Positions 1-64,000 of a stretch of 64,000 nt of DNA are shown here, piece after piece. Source of the DNA: Siphonodentalium dalli (taxonomy: Eukaryota; Mollusca; Scaphopoda; Gadilida; Siphonodentaliidae); contig CP136066.1 of the NCBI GenBank assembly GCA_032622095.1, forward strand, positions 205,244,978-205,308,977. Reading direction: 5' to 3'. The position numbers were made by a program, and so were the translations under genes. The notes below the pieces were generated by a model that worked only from the letters and a program-made list of their open reading frames with translations, ran no database searches and was not told the DNA's origin. How positions within the stretch are numbered: the stretch's first letter is position 1; every line of letters starts with the position of its first letter.

Positions 1-267
1 GTACAAAACAAAAGTTGTCCCTTTCTTTGCTGAATGGATTCTACCATTCAGTTATAAAAGTATACATTGGAACGGTCTATTATTCATTTAGAGGGGTGTT
101 CAGGTAATAAAAGCAGACGACAGACAGAAAAACAGATAATACAATGGCAGAATGATTCATAGGTGGGAAATGTTCAGAAAAGTTCAATGATCGTTTGTTG
201 AACTTATTATCTGAATATTTCCTAAGGGAACTACTTGTCAATGAGGATTTAGTATAGTAAGGGTTAA
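1..267. mobile_element. Family F piggyBac-type MITE, cut by the window edge
   Basis: Body ccattcagttataaaagtat, central inverted pair around gttgaacttattatctgaa, end tagtaagggTTAA. Confidence 0.75.
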
Positions 268-500
268 TTTATATAACACTCCCATATGGAGCCTCACACA
301 GACACAAGCAGCAACATTCATCAGTGCATTGTTCTCTCTGTCTGGGGCTCCATAGGGGTATTTAGTAAAGAAATGTTTGAATCTGCGAGACCTGTCAACA
401 GAAGCTTCTGTCGATAGGAAATAACTTTTTTTAGAAAGGGTTAAAAACTGTGCTCAGTATATATGAGATATGACACTAATGAAGAACTTTATCTACTGGT

Positions 501-668
501 TTAACCCTTTCAGTGCCAAGTCCGTTTTTTGTATCAACCCATATTTCCATGATCATTTTTCAAATTTATTGATTATAACATTGATGGAAAGAGCTCTCAA
601 TAAATTTGAAAAATGATCAAGGAAATATGGGTTGATACAAAAATCGGACTTGGCACTGAAAGGGTTAA
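501..668. mobile_element. Family E palindromic piggyBac-type MITE
   Basis: Perfect-arm palindrome from TTAACCCTTTCAGTGCC to GGCACTGAAAGGGTTAA. TTAA at both ends. Lies 38 bp into intron 22. Confidence 0.88.
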
Positions 669-706
669 ATTTTATTCTGAAATAGTAAATTAAAATAAAC
701 TATTAC

Positions 707-56341
<55,635 letters not shown>

Positions 56342-57271
56342 ATGCATCCTGTTGTATCATCAGAATTCATCTCTGTGAATGGAGCTGTTACACATATCCT
56401 GAAAGTAGGACAGCTGGCAACCACTGTAGACCAACACATCCGAGTACTGTTCATTGTAATACCAGGAAACCCTGGCATCATGGATTACTATGAAGAATTT
56501 ATGAAGGAACTTCATCAGCATTCGGGTTATAAATACCCTGTTTGGGGAATATCGCATGCTGGTCATGTGACCATAAGCCAGGATAACACGTCCCTTACAG
56601 ATGGAGGCCCCTATGGTGTACAAGACCAGATTGATCACAAAGTGGAGTTCATTAAAAATAATGTACCAAATGATGTACAACTTGTGTTGATTGGACATTC
56701 GATTGGATGTTACATCATATTACATATGCTACGTAAGCTGGAGTCGCACCAAATACTCCGCTGCTTTATGTTGTTTCCAACAATTGAACGAATGGCTTTG
56801 TCGCCGCATGGGAAAATAGCAACACCAATGTTGAAATGGCTGAGATGGCTAGGAATATTTATTGTGACGGCTCTCTCCTACCTGTCACATCATGTTCAAT
56901 ATAGACTAATACTGTGGTACTTCAGTAGTCAGGATGTCCCTTCGTGTGCCTACAATGCTTCCATGAACCTGTTCAATCCTTCAGTTATAGATAATGTCAC
57001 CTTCATGGCAGATCAGGAAATGAAACGTGTCAGTGAACTTGAGCCTGAACTGGTGAAGAACAATTTATCTAAACTTAGTTTTTACTATGGACTTACTGAC
57101 CATTGGTGCCCTCTAGAATATTATTTCACAATGAAGAAGAAATTTCCCCATGGAGATATACGGTTGTGTGAGAAGGGGATTTCTCATAGTTTTGTTCTCG
57201 AAGCTCAGTCAGGAATGGCTAGTATACTCTGGGATTGGTTGCAGCCAGATTTACATAAACTGACAGATTAG
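56342..57271 (+). CDS. LDAH: Lipid droplet-associated serine hydrolase (LDAH-type), intronless
   Basis: 309 residues, alpha/beta-hydrolase fold of the LDAH (C2orf43) family, which associates with lipid droplets and influences lipid and cholesterol ester turnover. Seen: the oxyanion-region segment IPGNPG (40-45), HAGH (72-75), nucleophile elbow GHSIG with Ser120, FPTIERM and SPHGKIATP (about 145-162), a hydrophobic segment near 163-185 likely to touch the droplet, probable acid Asp253 in YYGLTDHWCP, and His282 in GISHSF. Length is close to family size. An in-frame TGA lies 14 codons upstream and the first ATG is used. The coding region has no intron, unlike its vertebrate relatives. It is divergent from EML, starting 667 bp away. 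The frame is intact, so I regard it as functional. Confidence 0.93.
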   Translation: MHPVVSSEFISVNGAVTHILKVGQLATTVDQHIRVLFIVIPGNPGIMDYYEEFMKELHQHSGYKYPVWGISHAGHVTISQDNTSLTDGGPYGVQDQIDHKVEFIKNNVPNDVQLVLIGHSIGCYIILHMLRKLESHQILRCFMLFPTIERMALSPHGKIATPMLKWLRWLGIFIVTALSYLSHHVQYRLILWYFSSQDVPSCAYNASMNLFNPSVIDNVTFMADQEMKRVSELEPELVKNNLSKLSFYYGLTDHWCPLEYYFTMKKKFPHGDIRLCEKGISHSFVLEAQSGMASILWDWLQPDLHKLTD

Positions 57272-57682
57272 CAGCTGAGTTTGAACAGTTTCAACAAATG
57301 TATGACATGCTCTCATTTCTCTATGCACAACCGGATGATGCTTTACATACTAGTAGCTGGATAGCATAACTGACCATGAAATTAAAATTATTCATAAAAA
57401 TGAGTATATTGTTTTTTTGTGATTTTTATATACCATATACATGTATGATATGTTAACTTGTATTAAAGTATTCAATCTGAGTGTTTCGCAATGGTACCAG
57501 TATCTACCTGTAGAGAAGACTGGCAACCTACGAAGATGGTCCCATGCAAAGTCTACCCCAGAGATGTTGGGTCTCAATTGATTGTTGCAATATTTGATTG
57601 AAATTTAATGAAACCTGAATTTAATTGACAATGCCTATCGTAGGCCCCTGTGAATCACAATGTTTTCATCAAATTGAACTCA

Positions 57683-57688
57683 AATAAA
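57683..57688 (+). terminator. Candidate LDAH polyadenylation signal AATAAA
   Basis: AATAAA about 410 bp after the LDAH stop (TAG at 57269-57271). Assigned by position only. Confidence 0.4.
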
Positions 57689-58796
57689 TGTTTTAAGGAC
57701 ACTGAATAAATTTTTTAAGGATATTTTTTTTTATATATTAGAGACATTTGCATGAATCTCCCAGTGCGGGAGGATTCGAAAAATTTAATGAATTTCGAAT
57801 CAACATTTTGTTGTTTCATATTGAATCTCGAACGGTCGCAGGAGCTTACTAGTAACCATATATACTGATATCTAAGAAAAACATGGCAGTGGTTATGTGG
57901 CAAATAATTGTCTAGTTAAAGTCCATGACTTGCTTGATGAAGCATGCATGCATTGGTTTTCATCACTGACTGCAGCACAATTATAGTTGCCTACAATGAA
58001 ATCTATAAGTACTGAACGTTGATTGCTGCTTAACATGTTAGTCCCACTACTCTATTCCACAACAAAGTTGTTAATGTATACGGTAGGCCCTATGTTTTAT
58101 TGATATCCGTATAATTATATAAAATATAAATGAATGACTTTAAACAATGTTTCTGTCATTCATAGGGTCAACTTCATATAGGGCCGTCTTCACATGGGGC
58201 TGACTTCTTTTGGACTTTTTTTCACCTGTTTCATTGTTTTGGGTAGGTTCAGTGGAATAGATTTTGATTCTTGAATTGATTAGCACCATCAGTTCCTAAA
58301 GTATTAATTGGAATGGTGATATGGTCTATTCCTCATTTTGGATGTGGCCCAATAGACTGTCAACGAGAAGAATTTCTTTGACCAAATTGCGGGTAAGGCG
58401 AAAAAAAACAACCTCTTTGTTTCCGATACCCTGCCTGGTTGAGATTTCTTGCCTGCCTCAATTTTTTTTTTCAATTTTCTCCAGAAGGCTAGTCAAAAGT
58501 TACCTGTTACTGTGTCAATGTGAACTCATATTTATTTGTTTTTTCCCCAATTCCGAAAGCAAAAATAAGTCAGTTATTGGTAGAGATCATACTGCAGAGT
58601 GAATGAATTCAAGGGACAGCATGTTTTTACCCAATGATCGGCTCATTTTCAATGCACATTGATCTACCATATTCCATGGGACTGTAACTACACTATTATA
58701 TCACTTACGGCTGAAAGGTTTAAAAAAAAAAAAAATCCCTGCCTGTCTGGAAAATTATCCCATTGTTATCGGAAACAGAGAAGTTTTTTGTTTTGG
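57689..58796. other. Intergenic stretch, no gene seen
   Basis: AT-rich sequence between LDAH and the family G element. ORFs are short and unlike any family I know. There are poly-T and poly-A runs near 58465 and 58720. No promoter or RNA gene recognised. Confidence 0.5.
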
Positions 58797-59052
58797 CCTA
58801 AAGATGGATAACTCTAAAATCAAGTGACTTTTTGTGTCAGATATTTGACAAACCGGCAAAATTTTGTTGAACAAAATGTTGATAAATAACAGGTTTTGTG
58901 CAATTTTATACTATACACATGTAGTTGATTGTGCTTTTCATTATTTTTGGGCAATTATTAGATTCTGATAACTGAAGCGGTATTTCAAAATTTTTTGTTG
59001 TTGTTGGAATGTGATGATATGGGGACCATCGAATCGGATTGAGTACCTTTAA
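58797..59052. mobile_element. Family G fragment
   Basis: aagatggataactctaaaat to catcgaatcggattgag and acctTTAA; left part missing. Confidence 0.75.
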
Positions 59053-59704
59053 GCACAGAAAACATGTGACTCTCAACAAAAACAGTTTATTACACTGGAT
59101 ACATTGATAATAAAATGTTTTGGAAATTTGGCGCTTCCCCTTTCAAATGGTATATAATTTGGCATATGTTTTATATAATGTGATCTGTTGGTTCGAATAT
59201 TAAATGGGCCTTTAATGAATGGGAATCAAATAATTATTGCTGCCCATCAGTCATTATCAAGTTGTAATATCATCATATGGCCAATAACAAAAAGAAAATA
59301 CAGGCACCGTTTCTTGAAGCTGCCAAGAGGATAAAAGATTCATCTCTACTAGTAGGTGCAATACCGTGATAACAAGACAGTAAATGACTGTTCAGAGACT
59401 TACTGGTCAATCGTCATTTATTGCTTATAAAATAATCTTTATTTTTAAATTTCTCGAAGCCGACATCATCCTGTCTGGTAATGTCAAATATATAACATTC
59501 TGCTATCCACGATTAATAAAAAATACTTTATTTTCCAACATACACATGAATGCTAAAAAGATTTAACATGTAAATATATTATATTGTATTGTATATTGCG
59601 AGGATCGGGGTGACATAGTCAAGCTAGATTGTCTTCCTGCCACATATATGATAGACAGTGTTGTATTGCCATATTTTATGGGACCATCTCCTTTTATACT
59701 CCAA

Positions 59705-59932
59705 AAAATATATGCAACAAATGAATGAGTGTGAGCCATGGATTAGAGCAATATAATATATGCTCATGTGCTCTATGAACAATGCAAACAACATGGTACA
59801 TGTACATGTAATTATAATGAAAATGAATTTATGTCTGGAAACTACCATGCTTGCATCATTTATAGAGCACATGAGCATATTTTGCACTAATCCATGGCTT
59901 AAATTCATTCATTTGTTGCATATATTCTGTTG
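59705..59932. repeat. Imperfect hairpin, intergenic
   Basis: Arms atatgcaacaaatgaatga to gctcatgtgctctatgaa (59708-59780) and the complement at 59862-59932. Confidence 0.8.
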
Positions 59933-60070
59933 AGTACATTGTATAAATGACCTGATTTAGGTTACAGTACCCCTTTGAGGATTACTTATAAAATTATTGA
60001 GAATAATCAATATCGAGTGTCTATCTTTCCTAATGATGTATTCAGGGTACAAGACCTCCCGTTACATGTA

Positions 60071-60269
60071 CAGTAATGCTCTAATTAATCGACTCCTTTA
60101 ACCACAGAAGAAATATGGGTAACGTTTCAGGATTTAGTCGGAAATATGGCTTGTTGCCATTCATCGGAAAGCTCTCGGCGAGAGCTTTCCTATGAATGGC
60201 AACAAGCCATATTTCCGACTAAATCCTGAAAAGTTGCCCGTAATTCTGCTGTGGTTAAATGAGTCGAAA
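60071..60269. mobile_element. Family A palindromic MITE, right end lost
   Basis: Intergenic copy. The left end CAGTAATGCTC is intact. The right end breaks after gagtcgaaatt and is followed by a scrap of family C (gctgcaccagcgcagctccc, 60281-60300). Confidence 0.85.
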
Positions 60270-60739
60270 TTATTTTTAATGCTGCACCAGCGCAGCTCCC
60301 TTGAACTCACTACATGATTAGCGACATTTGTTGACAAATCACTTTAACAGTTTTGCATACATAACAATGGTTTCAACATGCAAATATTGGTTATTAAAGA
60401 ACTATCAATAATGAATATAAGAACAAAGTTGATCTATTTCTGCATGTTCTAACTGTTGATGTGTTTACCGACTTATATTTTTGGCACATTTACCCAATAA
60501 TCGGGTAATCGGTATTTGCTTGTACCCATAATTCTCATATTTAGTCAAAAGCCATAGGTATCCTCGATGTAGCAGAGATCAACCAATATCACAAGCTGGT
60601 TTTATTCGAATAAACTAGGTGTATCGATTAAGATTATGAATGTTTTCATATTGCACACATTATTTTATTTTGTTTCTTGGACTTTTGAAGTTTGATCTAC
60701 CAGGTATATGTTTTAAATAGCTGCACTGTTTATAACCTA

Positions 60740-60952
60740 CATTATTGCTCTAAGTAATCGACTCCTTAACCACAGCAGAATTATGGGTAACTTTTCAGGA
60801 TTTAGTCGGAAATATGGCTTGTTGCCATTCTTTGGAAAGCTCTCACCGAGAGCTTTCCGATGAATGGCAACAAGCCATATTTCCAACTAAATCCTGAAAA
60901 GTTACCCATAATTCTGCTGTAGTTAAGGAGTCGATTACTTAGAGCATTACTG
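60740..60952. mobile_element. Family A palindromic MITE
   Basis: Full-length intergenic copy with arms complementary over about 100 bp; the left end is altered (CATTATTGC). Confidence 0.86.
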
Positions 60953-61469
60953 TATTCTCATGTGCCTAATAATCATGATGGCCTAATAAAAGTGATGGGT
61001 GGGGGTTTAGAAATTTATAATAGTGATGGCAATTTAACTCTATGTCTCAATGCTGAATAATAGTGATCTTGGGGAATTTTCTCCAAAATTAACAGTCGTG
61101 CTGACACTATTATTAGGCACCTGAGAGTACATGTAGGTATCAACAATAGTAGCAAACTGGCTGCATCATAATATCATTCAGTGCTCATGTAGCTATGTAT
61201 GTCTCCATTATGTACTTTGTATTTATTGCACCTACAAATGTACACGTAATTAGTAAATAAATGTGTCAATTAAATCACATTTATTCTTTAACTAATTATT
61301 TTTCTGCACAGCCATTTAGCTATATCGAGACAATTGCCCCATAATCAGAATTATATATAATATGAACATGGTATGGATATAATATTTTTGTCAAATAAAG
61401 CTTTTAGAATTCAACACGATTTAAACGCTTCCAGCAAGAGCACTGATCATTAACTCTGTTTCCTTCACC

Positions 61470-61508
61470 AGACTGATGAAAGCCAGGTCAAAGGTCAAGA
61501 TCAAATGA
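61470..61508 (+). promoter_or_regulatory. Possible 5' UTR splice acceptor of the RNF34-like gene
   Basis: A pyrimidine-rich tract followed by CACCAG lies about 38 bp before the start codon, with TGA in frame just before the ATG. It would place an untranslated first exon upstream. No donor assigned. Confidence 0.35.
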
Positions 61509-62636
61509 ATGGGTACCGGAGCATTACGTAGAACTCGTTCCCCAACAAATAATGAAGCTTATTCAACAGAAAGAAATCAGACAACAAACATAACAATGTC
61601 AAAAAGAGAGTCCTGTGAATCGTGTTTTGGAAATTTCAGCATCTTCAAAAGGAAGAAAAAATGTATGAATTGTGGAAGGATATTTTGCTCTTCTTGTGTC
61701 TTGAAATATAAACTCTATGGAAATGGAACGTTCTCACAGTGTAAAAAGTGCAAGATTCTTATGTCTGGGAATTTTACTCAGAATGACCTATCCAGTTGGA
61801 AGATACGTGACTTGCGATCATTTCTAATGGTGCAAGATATTCCGACCAATCAGTGCAAAGAGAAGGGGGATTTGATTGGCTTACTTTTGGAGCACTTTAG
61901 CCATCATTTTATGCGCTCAACAAGTCGACAGAACCAGCACGAAGCTGACGTTCAGCAACTGGCAGAACGAATGCGTCTTGAGAATATGGATGCTCAGGAA
62001 TCGTCCGTTTCACAAGGAGATACAGCTCAATCCAATTCCGGAGAAATTCCGTCCCAGTCTGATTTAATTTTGAGTGAAATATCACCACAGTCAACAGAGG
62101 CATCAATCCAAAATCCCCGAGCCACTGTGTCTGATAATCCACAAGTCACTGTGTCTGATAATCCACAAGTCACTGTGTCTGATAATCCACCAGTCACTGT
62201 GTCTGATAATCCACCAGTCACTGTGTCTGATAATCCACCAGTCACTGTGTCTGATAATCCAGAGCAAAACAATAGTCCCTCTGTAAATAGAAAACGCACT
62301 ACAATAGATTGTGTCACTTGCGAAGAGGACATTGAGGAACTAAGTATACGTGATCTGAAGGATATTCTAATCACAAGCTTCATTAGCTTTAAAGGCATCT
62401 GTGAAAAGGAAGATTTAAAAAAGAAAGTTGTCCTCTTATACAAGGATGTCGAGAACAATAAAGAGAGGGAATCGGAGGAGAGTGAAATCTGTAAGATCTG
62501 CATGGATGCAGTGATAGACTGTGTGCTACTGGAATGTGGTCACATGGTTTCTTGTACTCAATGCGGCAAGCAGCTTGCTGAGTGTCCCATCTGCCGTCAG
62601 TATGTCGTCAGAGCAGTGCATGTTTTCAGATCGTAA
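61509..62636 (+). CDS. RNF34: RNF34/RFFL-type E3 ubiquitin ligase, FYVE-like plus RING, intronless
   Basis: 375 residues. An N-terminal FYVE-like zinc finger uses Cys36, 39, 52, 55, 60, 63, 78 and 81 and lacks the canonical basic lipid-binding motif, as in RNF34 and RFFL. SAP-like helices follow at about 93-130 (DLSSWKIRDLRSFL, then CKEKGDLIGLLLEH) and again at 276-312 (EELSIRDLKDILI). The C-terminal C3HC4 RING uses Cys328, 331, 343, His345, Cys349, 352, 359 and 362 and ends in RQYVVRAVHVFRS, almost identical to family members. RNF34/RFFL ligases act on caspases and p53-pathway proteins at endosomal membranes. Residues 205-251 carry six copies of an octapeptide close to VTVSDNPP, a lineage-specific insertion. 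An in-frame TGA directly precedes the ATG; a good acceptor (TTCCTTCACCAG, ending near 61470) suggests a spliced 5' UTR. I cannot tell RNF34 from RFFL orthology. Confidence 0.9.
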   Translation: MGTGALRRTRSPTNNEAYSTERNQTTNITMSKRESCESCFGNFSIFKRKKKCMNCGRIFCSSCVLKYKLYGNGTFSQCKKCKILMSGNFTQNDLSSWKIRDLRSFLMVQDIPTNQCKEKGDLIGLLLEHFSHHFMRSTSRQNQHEADVQQLAERMRLENMDAQESSVSQGDTAQSNSGEIPSQSDLILSEISPQSTEASIQNPRATVSDNPQVTVSDNPQVTVSDNPPVTVSDNPPVTVSDNPPVTVSDNPEQNNSPSVNRKRTTIDCVTCEEDIEELSIRDLKDILITSFISFKGICEKEDLKKKVVLLYKDVENNKERESEESEICKICMDAVIDCVLLECGHMVSCTQCGKQLAECPICRQYVVRAVHVFRS

Positions 62637-62862
62637 AGACTGAGAATTTCAAGATACATGTATATCCTTGTTTATTTGTTATGATCATTGTTGTGAAAAT
62701 GAACAGATTGCGTTATATAAGAGAAACAGTTCTCGAAATTGGCCATGGCAATAAGCAATGCCGTGGGAACATGTGGCATCTAACAGCATTAAATTTGATG
62801 TGGGGTTATTTTCCTAATTTCGAGGGCTGAGAGAAATTTGTGCGCTCTGGCAATGAGGCCAC

Positions 62863-62868
62863 AATAAA
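62863..62868 (+). terminator. Candidate polyadenylation signal AATAAA for the RNF34-like gene
   Basis: AATAAA about 230 bp after the stop codon and before the hAT-like element at 62901. Positional evidence only. Confidence 0.4.
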
Positions 62869-62900
62869 AATATCTTTGTTTCCCCTGATTCCACATTATG

Positions 62901-63567
62901 CAGGGTTCGTGCTGGCCCAAAATTCCCAGGTGCCAACACTGTTGCCAATTGCATTATTTTTAGAGCCACTTTATACTTTGTTGCCGCTTTTTTCTGACCA
63001 ATATTTTTTGGTGCCACTTTTGAATTTGGTGTTCCAAAAAAAACTAAACAAACAAGCAAATTACCTATTGTAATATTTATTTTATCAATGATAAACAATC
63101 AGATATCCTCGGCACTAGTATGTTGCTCAGTTTAGGTGGTGTAGCACACGCCGATGTTAAATCAACCACTGTACATATTTATGATAGTTTATCTAACACC
63201 TGCTATCAATAGACAGTTTCCTTTATGATCTAGACTTCAGGAAACCCTTTGTTTCGCTAATGTTTGTCAAATTGTAGTCAATAGCCATACTCAGTGTTAT
63301 AATCGAGTTGAAATTCGAAACCTATTCACCCCAGCGATATAATAAGTCGATCTGACATAAGCCGCGAATCTATTATAGACTATGTCGCGACCGGATATCA
63401 ATGTGTGTTTTGTTTTCGACCGATTGACTGCAAGCTTTATTATATGCCCGTGGGTAACAATTGCCAAAAGCCTAAAAGCTAGGTGTCAATTTTTGTAGCA
63501 AATCGGGATTTTTTTGGAGCCATTTCATTTTTTATTATAGCAATTTGCTAAATTGGCGCGAACCCTG
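62901..63567. mobile_element. 667-bp hAT-like non-autonomous element
   Basis: Ends CAGGGTTCGTGC and GGCGCGAACCCTG. 8-bp flanks ACATTATG and ACCTTATG differ at one base. Downstream of the RNF34-like gene. Confidence 0.85.
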
Positions 63568-63814
63568 ACCTTATGTTTCAAGAGTGAGTAGGTAGGTAGG
63601 TAATTCATTTGTTTTACCTCTACAAGAGGGCACTGGATAGATCTATTCAGAATTGGTTCCCGAAGTGCATGTACATGAAGAAATCCCAGTAAACATTATT
63701 TAAATTAATATGACACCTGATGATATTGAGACAAATAAACTGGATTAAATTGTAAACTGGTATGTTTTTTTCCCCACAGAGCTAACATGCAGCGATTTCC
63801 CGATATAGTTTTTT

Positions 63815-64000
63815 AGCTCACCTGAAACAAAGTCTCCGGTGGAGCTATAGTCATCACTCCTCGTCCGTCCATCCGTCCGTCGTGCCGTCCGTCCGTCAAC
63901 AATTTTTTGAACATCTTTTCCTCTGGAACCGTAGGACCAAATTGGTTCATATTTGGTGTGGATGTTCCCTAGGTGACTCTCATTCAGATTTGTTCAAATT
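63815..64000. repeat. Dispersed repeat with gtcc-run, cut by window edge
   Basis: ttagctcacctgaaacaaag, ccggtggagctatagtcat, a (gtcc)n-like run, then ggaccaaattggttcatat. A repeat type I associate with marine invertebrate genomes; no coding content. Confidence 0.6.

Overview
This window is animal nuclear DNA: multi-exon genes with GT-AG introns, AT-rich introns, and a dense load of short palindromic transposons. The repeats (a repeat around 'aagggccataactc', runs of gtcc/ggac, several palindromic miniature elements) look like those of marine invertebrates. A mollusc or other lophotrochozoan is my best guess. An invertebrate deuterostome such as amphioxus is not excluded, and nothing here fixes the species.

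Layout. The minus strand from 55674 down to 707 is one very large gene for an EML5/EML6-type microtubule-associated protein (tandem HELP plus WD40 modules). I could place 22 coding exons. All junctions are GT-AG, all phases agree, and they give about 1286 codons without a stop. They cover the first two of the three modules usual for this family; the third must lie to the left of the window. On the plus strand, head to head with its start and 667 bp away, lies an uninterrupted LDAH-type lipid-droplet serine hydrolase (56342-57271). Further right is an uninterrupted RNF34/RFFL-type FYVE-like plus RING E3 ligase (61509-62636). Two decayed non-LTR retrotransposon fragments lie in introns of the big gene.

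The introns are filled with miniature DNA elements: (A) ~213-bp near-perfect palindromes with TA target sites; (B) palindromic hAT-like elements with exact 8-bp target duplications; (C/E/F) several families beginning TTAACCCTTT and ending AAAGGGTTAA, which behave like piggyBac-type elements with TTAA targets; and (G) elements starting TTAAAGGTACTC. One piggyBac-type copy sits inside a family A copy exactly at a TTAA, so the target site is directly visible.

The most unusual features are two. First, repeat expansion in this gene is centred on splice junctions: two minisatellites (exon 11 and exon 17) have a unit that contains the end of the exon plus the 5' splice site, and two acceptors (exon 8 and exon 19) are themselves triplicated. 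Second, one family A palindrome (38702-38906) differs from the other copies almost only by T-to-C changes in both arms, i.e. A-to-G on the strand transcribed as EML pre-mRNA. It lies in a 3-kb tract poor in T. This looks like the trace of adenosine deamination fixed in DNA.
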